From Hyphomicrobiales bacterium (GTDB lineage Bacteria; Pseudomonadota; Alphaproteobacteria; Rhizobiales; Xanthobacteraceae), in the NCBI GenBank assembly GCA_009377755.1, contig WHTM01000022.1, positions 16,029 through 80,028 on the forward strand: a stretch of 64,000 bases of DNA, written 5' to 3'. Positions 34,332 through 42,660 of the stretch are shown piece after piece. The position numbers were made by a program, and so were the translations under genes. The notes beneath the pieces were generated by a model, which saw nothing but the letters and a program-made list of their open reading frames with translations, was not told where the DNA came from and did no database searches. Every line of letters starts with the position of its first letter. Position 1 is the first letter of the stretch.

Positions 34332-34700
34332 TCAGCCGGCGGTTGCGCCGGCAAATGCGAGCAAGATGTTCTCCGGTTTGCTGAGGATCGCGGCGGCAAA
34401 TCCGACGAAAGCGAACGCGCCGGCAACGTCCCAACTGGTGACGGTGCGTGAATGCCGCACGGCGCTTGTCTGCCAAGCGAACAGCGCGACGAGACCGGCA
34501 AAAGCGAGAAAGATAATGCTGAAGACGGGGAGGACCAGCGGCGCCGGCGTGAGTGAGGCAATCAGCAGCAGCGGTATTGCCGCCAGCAGCGTGAAAAGCG
34601 CCAGGGCGGCGTGCGGCCTCAAGGCATCGACGATGTCAGCATAGGCCAAGCGGCGCTGAGGTTTCCAGCCGTCCACTGAGCGTCTCCGAGCGTCCCGCAT
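34332..34700 (-). CDS. Small three-TM membrane protein
   Basis: A 122-residue protein with three hydrophobic helices (LALFTLLAAIPLLLIASLTPA, VFSIIFLAFAGLVALFAW, VAGAFAFVGFAAAILS) after a basic N-terminus. Start ATG 34700 is chosen as the first methionine giving a normal basic cytosolic end; longer frames read non-protein-like sequence. It is the first of three reverse-strand genes leading into the exchanger and TerC, so a link to ion transport is possible. Family not recognised. Confidence 0.65.
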   Translation of the reverse strand: MRDARRRSVDGWKPQRRLAYADIVDALRPHAALALFTLLAAIPLLLIASLTPAPLVLPVFSIIFLAFAGLVALFAWQTSAVRHSRTVTSWDVAGAFAFVGFAAAILSKPENILLAFAGATAG

Positions 34701-34782
34701 CCGCGCGTGCCGCGAGTGCTTTCCCTCAGAGATGTATCGGTCGTCTGCGACGGCCGGTATCAGTGTGATTTGGGTGGTATTG

Positions 34783-35403
34783 TTACGGGGTAACGCGTCC
34801 GAGGCGGACTGCTTGCCGCACCAGCACGGCAACGCTTTCCGCGCGCATCTTCTCCATCACCTCGGCGCGATAGCTCTCGACCGTTCGCGGACTGATTTTC
34901 AAGGTCGCAGCAATCGCCTGGCTGGTGAAGCCTTCGGCGACCAGGTCGAAGATTTCGACCTGGCGCGGTGTCAGCCGCGCGAAGCGCGACTCGACCGAGT
35001 CGCCGGCGTTGGTCTCCTGCTGTTGAATCGCGCGCGGCAGGCAGCGATTGATCGCCGCCACCAGCTGCACGTCGTCAATCGGCTTCTCGATGAAGTCGTC
35101 CGCTCCCGCCTTGATGGCCGCGACCGCCATCGGGACGTCGGCATGGCCTGAAATCAGCACCACCGGCAGCAGCAGCCTTCGCCGCCCGATTTCGCGCGCC
35201 AGCTCGATGCCGTCCATGCCGGGCATGCGCACGTCGGCGACGACACAGCCGGCGTGCTGAGCTGCCGACTTCTCCAGAAAGGCCTCGGCAGAATCGAAGG
35301 TCTCCACGCGGAATCCAAAGACACTGAGCATCTCGCCAAGCGCGTGGCGCACCGATGCCTGGTCGTCGATGACAAAGACGGTGGGGCGCTGCGGCGTCGT
35401 CAT
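34783..35403 (-). CDS. Response regulator, FixJ/LuxR type
   Basis: A 206-residue regulator with an N-terminal receiver (acidic pair D13-D14, phosphorylation site D57 in VVADVRMPGMDG, and the KP of FIEKPIDD) and a C-terminal LuxR helix-turn-helix (LTPRQVEIFDLVAEGFTSQAIAATLKISPRTVESYRA). Its start overlaps the kinase stop by 4 bases (ATGA), so the two are translated together. It is the likely output of the adjacent MASE1 kinase. Confidence 0.93.
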   Translation of the reverse strand: MTTPQRPTVFVIDDQASVRHALGEMLSVFGFRVETFDSAEAFLEKSAAQHAGCVVADVRMPGMDGIELAREIGRRRLLLPVVLISGHADVPMAVAAIKAGADDFIEKPIDDVQLVAAINRCLPRAIQQQETNAGDSVESRFARLTPRQVEIFDLVAEGFTSQAIAATLKISPRTVESYRAEVMEKMRAESVAVLVRQAVRLGRVTP

Positions 35404-37109
35404 GCTGGTGGGGACTCGAGTGGAAGCGAGAAGCGGAACTCCGTTCCTTGCGGGGAGGTTGACTCGAGCCAGAGACGGCCGCCATGCGACTCCACGATCG
35501 AGGCGGAAATCGATAAGCCGAGTCCGAGGCCCTCGCGCTTGGACGTGGTCAAGGGTTCGAATAGGCGCCCGATAAGCTCTTGATCGATTCCCGGGCCGTT
35601 GTCGATGACGCGGAATTCGATCTGCGGGGGCAACTCCAGATGTCTTACGGCGATGATGATCCGGCCGTCGATACGATACGGTCCGATCGCGTCTATCGCG
35701 TTGCGGACCAGGTTGAGGATCACCTGTTGCAACTGAACGCGATCCGCGTGCAATGCCGGGGGCTTCTCGGGAAGATCAATTTCGACCCTGATGTTGCTGG
35801 TTGATGCCGCCGCGACGAGCAGCGCGAGCGTGTCGTCGAGCATGCTGCGAATCTCGATGGTGCTCACGTGCGGCTGGCCGCGGCGGAGGAAATCCCGCAT
35901 CCTGCGCACCACGCCACCGGCATGATCGATCTGGGTCACCAGGGTGGCTAGGTTGTTCTCGGCGCGACGCAGATCCGCGTTCGGCATCCGCAGGATCTGC
36001 TGCGCGGCTCGGGCCAAGGCCCGGGCGGCGGTCATCGGCTGGTTGATTTCATGCGCGAGCGCCGACGCCATGCCGCTGACCAGATTGACGCGCGCCGCGC
36101 CGGCGGCCTCCGCCCGTCGTTTGCGCAGCAGATCCTCCACCGCCCGGATCGCGCGCTGCGCCTGCTGGCGCTCACTGACGGTGACGCCAACCACCAGCCC
36201 GGTCGCAGTCAGCACCAGCATCAGCATCTGCACTTCGGTGAATGCCGCGGCGTCGTGGCCATAAAGGTGCAACAAGGCAACCAGGGCCAGTTGCGTCACT
36301 GCCAGCGCGACGCAGGCACCGTCGAGGCCGTGGCGGACGGCGATGACCACGACCGGCACGAAGACCAGGTAGAAATAATTGAACCCGGTTGGGATCGCGG
36401 GATTGATGATGACCCACAGGAGCAGGGCTGCCACACCGGTCCAGGACAGCAGCTCGGGCAGCGCCGGCAGTAGGGCGCGGGCGTGCACCAGGCCCTCCCG
36501 CAGCACCAGGCGCAGCGTGAGCGGGGCCATCACGGCGATGCCGATGAAGTCGCCGACCAGCAACGGTGCAAGCGCGACCGGCAGATCGCCGCTTTCGAGC
36601 TGTCCTTCCACCAGCAGCGGCAAGGGTAGCAGCGAGCCGACGACGATGGCGCCGGCAAATCCGGCGGCCAACAACATGGCGATGTCGCGCAAATGGTCCA
36701 GGCCGACGTCGAGGCGCAGGTTCCTGCGTGCCACCGCCGCCGCCGTCCCATAGCCGACTGCGAAGATGGCGGCGATCGCGACCAGGACCCACCATTCCAG
36801 ATGGGTGCGCAGCACCGCCACCTCGGCGATGATCACCCCGGCAAACAGCACGGCTCCGTAGCGGGGGCCGGCGAAGACCATCAGCGCAAACATCACGCCG
36901 AGCCCGGGATTCCATGGTGTGATCGGTACGCCCTTGTACTCGTGGATGAAGCTGACCCATTCGAGCAGCACGTAAGCTGCGAGGAATGCGGCGGCCAGGA
37001 GAGGCTGCAAGGTCAGCATTCCCGAGGCGCGCGCGATCCAGCCGCTCCCGCTGGGCTCGCGGCCGCGGGGACCAGGCGGGTTCGCATCAAGGGATTTCAC
37101 GAGGGTCAT
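35400..37109 (-). CDS. Membrane histidine kinase with MASE1 sensor
   Basis: A 569-residue sensor kinase. The N-terminal 310 residues hold eight or more helices forming a MASE1 domain (for example YVLLEWVSFIHEYKGVPITPWNPGLG with the conserved WNP). Then comes a short coiled linker, the phosphoacceptor H353 in LAHEINQPMTAA, and the ATPase part with NLVRNAIDAIG, DNGPGI and GLGLGLSI. ATG 37109 is chosen because the sequence before it is not protein-like. It is divergent from the TAXI transporter genes (235-bp gap) and may sense a related compound. Confidence 0.92.
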   Translation of the reverse strand: MTLVKSLDANPPGPRGREPSGSGWIARASGMLTLQPLLAAAFLAAYVLLEWVSFIHEYKGVPITPWNPGLGVMFALMVFAGPRYGAVLFAGVIIAEVAVLRTHLEWWVLVAIAAIFAVGYGTAAAVARRNLRLDVGLDHLRDIAMLLAAGFAGAIVVGSLLPLPLLVEGQLESGDLPVALAPLLVGDFIGIAVMAPLTLRLVLREGLVHARALLPALPELLSWTGVAALLLWVIINPAIPTGFNYFYLVFVPVVVIAVRHGLDGACVALAVTQLALVALLHLYGHDAAAFTEVQMLMLVLTATGLVVGVTVSERQQAQRAIRAVEDLLRKRRAEAAGAARVNLVSGMASALAHEINQPMTAARALARAAQQILRMPNADLRRAENNLATLVTQIDHAGGVVRRMRDFLRRGQPHVSTIEIRSMLDDTLALLVAAASTSNIRVEIDLPEKPPALHADRVQLQQVILNLVRNAIDAIGPYRIDGRIIIAVRHLELPPQIEFRVIDNGPGIDQELIGRLFEPLTTSKREGLGLGLSISASIVESHGGRLWLESTSPQGTEFRFSLPLESPPA

Positions 37110-37344
37110 GATCCGGAACAATAGCTGCAATCCTGGCGGCCTGCACGGCGGCACCGTTCGGGAAGCTGCGTGGTCGGCGTGATCGGTTGCTTGCCGCCGT
37201 CCTAGCCCGGTATAGGATGCGGGCGCGACGGCGGTGATCGAGAGGCTCATCGTTCCAGGGTCTATCCATGCGGGCCGGAGCATTTGCGGCTGTGAAGCCG
37301 ATATCCACCGCGGATAAGAACGGAGCGCAACAGGGGAGGGATCG
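37110..37344. promoter_or_regulatory. Divergent promoter region, kinase/TAXI genes
   Basis: This 235-bp gap must hold promoters for both directions. A candidate forward promoter is TTGCTT (37187-37192) and TATAGG (37211-37216) with an 18-base spacer, 128 bases before the first TAXI gene. A GGGGAGGGA ribosome site lies before ATG 37345. No clear binding-site repeat for the FixJ-type regulator was found. Confidence 0.4.
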
Positions 37345-38337
37345 ATGCAACTTGCCTCACGTGAATGGTACGCCCGGTTACGGATCGGGCCCTTGCGCGG
37401 CGCCGGCTTGTGCGGTGCTGCGGCTCTAGCCGTCCACCTGATGTCCGGCGCCGCGCAGGCCCAGACGTTGGGCATCGCAACGATGACGCCTGGCTCGCTG
37501 AATCACACGACGGCTTCGGCGATCGCCAGGGTGCTCAAGGAAAAGGCGGGCCTGAATGTCCTGGTACAGCCGACCGCCGGCGAATCCGTCATCATTCCCC
37601 TCACGTCGCGCGGTGAAGCCGACATCGGCATCGCCAACAGCCTGGAGGTGAGGGTTGCGGTCGCGGAATCGAAACTGTCAAATCTGCGGCTGATCGGTGC
37701 GATCCACCCCCTGCCGACAGCTTTCTTCGTGCGCAAGAGCACGCCCTTGCGGACGATTGCCGATCTCAAAGGCAAGAAGGTTGTGTACGGCTTTTCCGCG
37801 CAGCGGACGATCGACATCGTGATGCGGGCCATCCTGGCAACGAGCGGATTGACGCCGGCGGATGTGTCGCAGGTTCTCGTGCCAAACGTCGTCAGGGGGG
37901 CCGATGATTTCGTGGCCGGCGGGGTGGATGCGTTCTACTTTGCATTCGGCGCGCCGAAGGTCCGGGAGGTGGACGCCACTGTCGGTGGTATCCGCGCCCT
38001 GGCGATTCCGGAGGCCGGCATGGAAGCGGCCCGCAAGGTCTTCGCTGATGGCTATCTGGCGCCCGCGGTGCCAAACCCGTTCTTCATCGGCGTCGAAAAG
38101 CCGATGGGTGTCTATACGTGGGACAATCTGTTGTTCACCAACGCCACGGTGAAAGACGACATCGTCTACAAGGTCATCGACGCGATTGTGAAGAACAAGG
38201 CCGATCTCGTCACGATTCAGCCGGCGCTGCGGGCGCTCACGGCGGCAGGGCTGCACATAAGCCACAGCGTCCCGTATCATCCCGGCGCTGTGAAATATTT
38301 CTCCGACAACAAGATCGGAATTCGGGGGGCGCGGTGA
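37345..38337 (+). CDS. TAXI-family TRAP solute-binding protein 1
   Basis: A periplasmic binding protein of 330 residues. The signal peptide ends near residue 40 (..HLMSGAAQAQT). The mature part has the TAXI pattern: IATMTPGSLNHTTASAIARVL, VLVQPTAGESVIIPLTSRGEADIGIAN, PTAFFVRKSTPLRTIADLKGK and LVPNVVRGADDFVAGGVDAF. It feeds a substrate to the fused TRAP permease encoded downstream. First of three paralogues; its sequence is the most divergent of the three. Confidence 0.9.
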   Translation: MQLASREWYARLRIGPLRGAGLCGAAALAVHLMSGAAQAQTLGIATMTPGSLNHTTASAIARVLKEKAGLNVLVQPTAGESVIIPLTSRGEADIGIANSLEVRVAVAESKLSNLRLIGAIHPLPTAFFVRKSTPLRTIADLKGKKVVYGFSAQRTIDIVMRAILATSGLTPADVSQVLVPNVVRGADDFVAGGVDAFYFAFGAPKVREVDATVGGIRALAIPEAGMEAARKVFADGYLAPAVPNPFFIGVEKPMGVYTWDNLLFTNATVKDDIVYKVIDAIVKNKADLVTIQPALRALTAAGLHISHSVPYHPGAVKYFSDNKIGIRGAR

Positions 38338-38365
38338 TTGGCATCATGCCAGCAGGGAGGAAACT

Positions 38366-39373
38366 ATGCACACGACCAATTGCGTGAATGTCGCTGCGTA
38401 CGCTCGAAGGCAGGTCATCTGGAACCTGCGCATCACAGCAGCTGTGCTCGTTGCACTGGGATTGGCATCCGCGTCAGCGGCGGCGCAGACCGTTGGCTTC
38501 GCCACGCTGCCGCCCGGCACGCTGAACCATACGACCGCCTCGGCCATCGCCAAGGTGATGAAAGATAAGGCCGGCATGAACATGCTCGTTCAACCGACCG
38601 CCGGCGATACGGTGATCTTGCCGATGGTCAACCGCGGCGAGGCCGAGATCGGTATTGCCAATGCCGTCGAACTGCACAACGCGCTTGCCGGAGAAGGGCC
38701 CGGCGGCAAGCTGACGGACATCCGCATCATTGCCACCGCCCATCCGTTGAAGACGGCGTTCTGGGTGCGCAAGGATTCCCCGATGCAGACCATCGCCGAC
38801 CTCAAGGGAAAGCGGGTCGTGATGGGTTACTCGGCCATGCGCGTTATCGACACGCTCACGCGCGCCATGCTCGCAGCGGGTGGTTTGACGGAAAAAGACG
38901 TAAAGCCGGTTCTCGTTCCCAACGTGGTCCGCGGGGCCGACGACTTCGTCTCTGGTGCAGCCGATATGTATTTCTTCGCCTTCGGCGGGCCGAAGGTTCG
39001 TGAAGTCGACGCAACCGTCGGCGGCACCCGCGTCCTGACCATCGACCCCAACGGTATGCCCACCGCGCGCAGCGTGTCCCGGTGGGGTTATCTCACCGGT
39101 GCGGAGCCGGGACCGATCTTTGTCGGGGTCACCAAGCCGATGCAGGTCTACACGTTTGACAACGTCATTTTCACCAACGCCAAGGTGAAGGACGATCTGG
39201 TCTACAAACTTCTGGATACGATGGAAAAGAGCAAAGCGGACCTGATCGCGGTGCAGCCTGTGCTGCGCGCGTTCTCGGCCAAGGATGGATACAAGCAATA
39301 CGAGGTGCCGTATCACCCCGGCGCGCTGAGATACTTCAAAGAGCGCGGCTACCAACCTGTCGCGCTACAGTGA
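38366..39373 (+). CDS. TAXI-family TRAP solute-binding protein 2
   Basis: A 335-residue paralogue of its neighbours with a signal peptide ending near residue 40 (..ASASAAAQT). Shared blocks are FATLPPGTLNHTTASAIAKV, VQPTAGDTVILPMVNRGEAE, TAFWVRKDSPMQTIADLKGKR and the block GADDFVSGAADMYFFAFGGP. GGGAGG lies 8 bases before the ATG. Its stop codon overlaps the GTG start of a decayed permease fragment, the same overlap that binding protein 3 shows with the intact permease. Confidence 0.9.
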   Translation: MHTTNCVNVAAYARRQVIWNLRITAAVLVALGLASASAAAQTVGFATLPPGTLNHTTASAIAKVMKDKAGMNMLVQPTAGDTVILPMVNRGEAEIGIANAVELHNALAGEGPGGKLTDIRIIATAHPLKTAFWVRKDSPMQTIADLKGKRVVMGYSAMRVIDTLTRAMLAAGGLTEKDVKPVLVPNVVRGADDFVSGAADMYFFAFGGPKVREVDATVGGTRVLTIDPNGMPTARSVSRWGYLTGAEPGPIFVGVTKPMQVYTFDNVIFTNAKVKDDLVYKLLDTMEKSKADLIAVQPVLRAFSAKDGYKQYEVPYHPGALRYFKERGYQPVALQ

Positions 39374-39500
39374 GCGAAAGGTCGTACAACCTGGGCGCGA
39401 CAGAGCCGCTCTCTGCCGCGTCCAGGCAGTGGCGCTCTGGACACGCACCATTCAAGGACGTTTGATCGCCCGCGTTGCCGCCTGGTTTGCAATAGAATGA
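39370..39500 (+). pseudogene. Fossil of a second fused TRAP permease (5' end only)
   Basis: GTG at 39370 overlaps the stop of binding protein 2 exactly as GTG 40645 overlaps that of binding protein 3. Translation begins MSERSYNLG...PLSAASR, against MSETPLHPDA..PASAASR in the intact permease. After a one-base loss the frame continues AVALWTRTIQGRLIA, against AVALWTDIFQGLLIA in the intact gene, and is lost by 39500. The remaining 620 or so codons are gone. Confidence 0.7.
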
Positions 39501-39634
39501 GCGAGCGCGTGCGGGGGCCCGGCAGGGGATGATCGATCGGCGTAACGTCCGATGCCTCGTCAAATAGCCGCATTCGTCTTGCGCTTCTCCGGTCGGGCGG
39601 CCGGAGTCTCGTGGTAGGCCGTTGAGGGAGGAAC
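39501..39634 (+). other. Spacer before binding protein 3, no gene
   Basis: This stretch joins the permease fossil to binding protein 3. It contains no protein-like frame; the strong ribosome site GGGAGGA for the next gene is at 39625-39631. Confidence 0.5.
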
Positions 39635-39637
39635 ATG

Positions 39638-40648
39638 ATGTCTCGCGTTTTCATCAATCGCTGCGGACCTGCGGCGCGGCCGCTACGTTCGCTGCCCCGC
39701 TACAACGCCGGCGTAGCGGCCGTGTTCGCGTTCAGCCTTGCCGCCGGCACGGCCTCGGCGCAGACCTTCGGCTTTGCCACGCTGCAGCCCGGCTCGCTGA
39801 ACCACACCTCGGCTGCCGCTATCGCAAAGGTGTTGAAGGAAAAGGCGGGCATGAACGTTCTGGTCCAGCCGACCTCCGGCGACACGGCGATTCTGCCGAT
39901 GGTCAATCGCGGCGAAGCCGAGTTCGGCAACGGCAACATTTTTGAAATGCACAACGCCTATGAGGGCGCCATGCCCGGCGGCAAGATGACCAACCTGCGC
40001 ATCATCGGGGTGATGCATACCCTGCGCACGGGCTTCTGGGTCCGTAAGGACTCGGGTATGACCACGGTGGCCGACCTGCGCGGCAAGCGCGTGGGTTGGG
40101 GCTTCTCGGCGATGCCGACCATCGGCGTGCTTGGGCATGCAATGATTGCCGCGGGCGGCCTGACGGAAAAGGACATCAAGCCGGTACTCGTGCCCAACGT
40201 GATCCGCGGCGCCGACGACTTCGTGTCGGGCGCGGCCGACACCTTCCAGTTCGCCTTCGGCGCACCCAAGGTTCGTGAAGTCGACGCCAGCGTCGGCGGT
40301 ACCCGCTTTCTCGAAACCGACGAGAAGCTGATGCCGGAGGCCCGCAAGTTCTTCAAATGGGCCTATCTGACGTCCATCAGCCCGGCCCCGATCTTCATCG
40401 GTGTCACCAAGCCGATGAAGACGTTCAGTTTCGACAACATGATCTACACGAATGCCAGGGTGAAGGACGAGGTCGTCTACAAGGTCCTGGAGACGATGGA
40501 GAAGTTCAAACCAGATCTGGTGACCATCCAGCCGGTGCTGCGCGAGTTTTCCGCCGCAGCCGGCTACAAGACGTATGACGTGCCGTATCACGCGGGCGCC
40601 TTGAAATACTTCAAGGAGCGCAATCTCCAGCCCGCGGCGTTGCAGTGA
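39638..40648 (+). CDS. TAXI-family TRAP solute-binding protein 3
   Basis: A 336-residue paralogue with a long basic N-terminus and a signal peptide ending near residue 42 (..AAGTASAQT). Blocks FATLQPGSLNHTSAAAIAKVL, VQPTSGDTAILPMVNRGEAE and VLVPNVIRGADDFVSGAADT are shared, closest to binding protein 2. Two ATGs (39635, 39638) are adjacent; the second has better spacing from GGGAGGA. It is translationally coupled to the intact permease. Confidence 0.9.
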   Translation: MSRVFINRCGPAARPLRSLPRYNAGVAAVFAFSLAAGTASAQTFGFATLQPGSLNHTSAAAIAKVLKEKAGMNVLVQPTSGDTAILPMVNRGEAEFGNGNIFEMHNAYEGAMPGGKMTNLRIIGVMHTLRTGFWVRKDSGMTTVADLRGKRVGWGFSAMPTIGVLGHAMIAAGGLTEKDIKPVLVPNVIRGADDFVSGAADTFQFAFGAPKVREVDASVGGTRFLETDEKLMPEARKFFKWAYLTSISPAPIFIGVTKPMKTFSFDNMIYTNARVKDEVVYKVLETMEKFKPDLVTIQPVLREFSAAAGYKTYDVPYHAGALKYFKERNLQPAALQ

Positions 40649-42615
40649 GTGAAACTCCGCTGCATCCGGATGCGGCGATGCCAGCTTCCGCCGCGTCCAG
40701 AGCGGTTGCGCTCTGGACGGATATCTTCCAGGGGCTGCTGATCGCGGTCGTCGTCTTGTGGGTGCTGGACGTTCCCCGGCGCGTGCTGGGTCTGGCGTTC
40801 TACACCGAGCAGTTCCTCGCGGTGTGCCTGGGTCTCAGCCTGGCATTGGCATATATCGGCAGTCAGACGCGTCCGCCGAAGTGGTACGATTGGACTGCCG
40901 CTTTTGCTTCGCTCGGCATCTGCCTCTACATCACGCTGCGCTATCATCAACTGACCTACGAGATCGCGTTGCTGCCGACCGAAGGCATCATCGGCAGCGC
41001 TATCCTGATACTGGCCGTGCTGGAAGCGACGCGGCGCACCTCGGGCGGCGTGCTGGTCATCATCATCCTGGTATTGGTGGCTTATGTCTTCATCGGCCCG
41101 CACTTGCCGGCCGACTTCCAGACGCGCCCGGTGTCGCCCGAACGCCTGCTCGTCTACCTCGGCCTCGACCTCAACGGGATGATCGGCGCCATCCTCGCGG
41201 TTGCAGTGGTGATCGTGATTCCGTTCACGCTGATGGGCCAGGTGCTTGGGCGCACCGGCGGCGCGGCCTATTTTGCTGACCTGGCGATGGCCGGCATGGG
41301 GCATTTCCGCGGCGGCGCCGCCAAGATCGCCGTAGCGGGGTCGGCGCTGTTCGGCATGATCTCCGGCGCCGTGGTCAGCAATGTCGTGGCGGTCGGAATC
41401 GTGACCATCCCTCTGATGGCGCGCTCAGGATTCTCCGCGAAGAAGGCCGCGGCCATCGAATCGGTGGGCTCGACCGGTGGGCAGTTGATGCCGCCGGTCA
41501 TGGGCGCCGCCGCCTTCATCATGGCGGAGTTCCTGCAGGTCTCCTACGGCACGGTCGTTATCGCCGCGATCATTCCGTCGGTTCTCTATTATGCGGCGCT
41601 GTTCATGCACGTCGATCTGGAAGCGGCAAAGGAGCGGATCGGGGCCGCGCAGGTCGACGACGTCCCGCCGTTCTCCGAGGTCGTAACGTCCGGCTGGCAT
41701 TTCCCGATCCCCATCATCTTCCTCGTTCTCACCATCGCCTATCCCGAGATCTTTCAGATTCCGATCGAGCGCGCCGCCGTCTACTCGACGGGCATCCTGA
41801 TCGTGCTGTGCCTGATGTTCGGCTATCGCGGCAGGCGCGTCACTGTCGGCGAGATGACGCGCGCAGTGCTGGATACCGGTCGCGCCGCGCTCGACATCGT
41901 GCTGATCGGCGCCGCCGCCGGCCTGGTGGTCGGCACGCTGAGTGTGTCCGGTATTTCCTTCGGTCTGACGCTGCAGCTCATCGCCATCAGCGGCGAGAAC
42001 CTGTTCGTGCTGCTGGTGCTCACGGCCGTGATCAGCATCATCCTCGGCATGGGCATGCCGACGGTCAGCGTCTATGTGCTGACCGCGACGCTGCTGGCGC
42101 CGTCGCTGGTCAAGCTCGGCGTGACGCCGATGGCGGCGCACATGTACGTGATGTATTTCGGCATGCTGTCGATGATCACGCCGCCGGTCGCAATCGCGGC
42201 CTATGCGGCCGCCAACATCGCGCGAGTATCGGGATGGCAGACGGGTTGGACCGCGGTGGCGGTCGGCTGGAGCACCTTCTTCATCCCGTTCCTGTTCGTG
42301 CTGGAACCGGCACTGCTGATGGAGGGGCCATGGTACGGGATCGTCTGGCAGTTCGCACGCAATATGCTCGGCATCTTCGTCGGCACGTCGGCGATCGTCG
42401 GCTATGCCTTTTCGCCGCTCTCCAGCCCGCTCAGGATCTGCTTTGCGGTGGCGGCGCTGGCGGTGTTGATCCCACCCAATTCTTTCGCGGGAGCCGGGAC
42501 GCTCGATTGGTTCGGCCTTGCCGCCTGCCTCGGCCTGCTCGGGTACAGCTTTACGCTGCGCCTGTCGAAGAGGGCGGTCGTCTCCCTCTCTCCCGAGCGG
42601 AGAGGGCCAGCGTGA
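40645..42615 (+). CDS. TRAP transporter fused 4TM/12TM permease (DctQM fusion)
   Basis: A 656-residue inner-membrane protein combining the small (DctQ-like, about residues 25-150) and large (DctM-like, residues 160-600) subunits, typical of TAXI-TRAP systems driven by an ion gradient. DctM hallmarks include FGMISGAVVSNVVAVGIVTIPLM, ESVGSTGGQLMPPVMGAAAFIMAEF, and GMGMPTVSVYVLTATLLAP. It starts at GTG 40645, overlapping the stop of binding protein 3. It is the only complete permease for the three binding proteins nearby. Confidence 0.93.
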   Translation: MSETPLHPDAAMPASAASRAVALWTDIFQGLLIAVVVLWVLDVPRRVLGLAFYTEQFLAVCLGLSLALAYIGSQTRPPKWYDWTAAFASLGICLYITLRYHQLTYEIALLPTEGIIGSAILILAVLEATRRTSGGVLVIIILVLVAYVFIGPHLPADFQTRPVSPERLLVYLGLDLNGMIGAILAVAVVIVIPFTLMGQVLGRTGGAAYFADLAMAGMGHFRGGAAKIAVAGSALFGMISGAVVSNVVAVGIVTIPLMARSGFSAKKAAAIESVGSTGGQLMPPVMGAAAFIMAEFLQVSYGTVVIAAIIPSVLYYAALFMHVDLEAAKERIGAAQVDDVPPFSEVVTSGWHFPIPIIFLVLTIAYPEIFQIPIERAAVYSTGILIVLCLMFGYRGRRVTVGEMTRAVLDTGRAALDIVLIGAAAGLVVGTLSVSGISFGLTLQLIAISGENLFVLLVLTAVISIILGMGMPTVSVYVLTATLLAPSLVKLGVTPMAAHMYVMYFGMLSMITPPVAIAAYAAANIARVSGWQTGWTAVAVGWSTFFIPFLFVLEPALLMEGPWYGIVWQFARNMLGIFVGTSAIVGYAFSPLSSPLRICFAVAALAVLIPPNSFAGAGTLDWFGLAACLGLLGYSFTLRLSKRAVVSLSPERRGPA

Positions 42616-42616
42616 G

Positions 42617-42654
42617 GGGTTCCGGCGCCGAGATTGGGAAGAACCTCGGAACCC
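42617..42654. terminator. Hairpin between convergent genes
   Basis: GGGTTCCG (42617-42624) and CGGAACCC (42647-42654) form a perfect 8-bp stem with a 22-base loop between the convergent permease and NMT1-like genes. It could serve both strands; there is no T run. Confidence 0.45.
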
Positions 42655-42660
42655 GATCTC

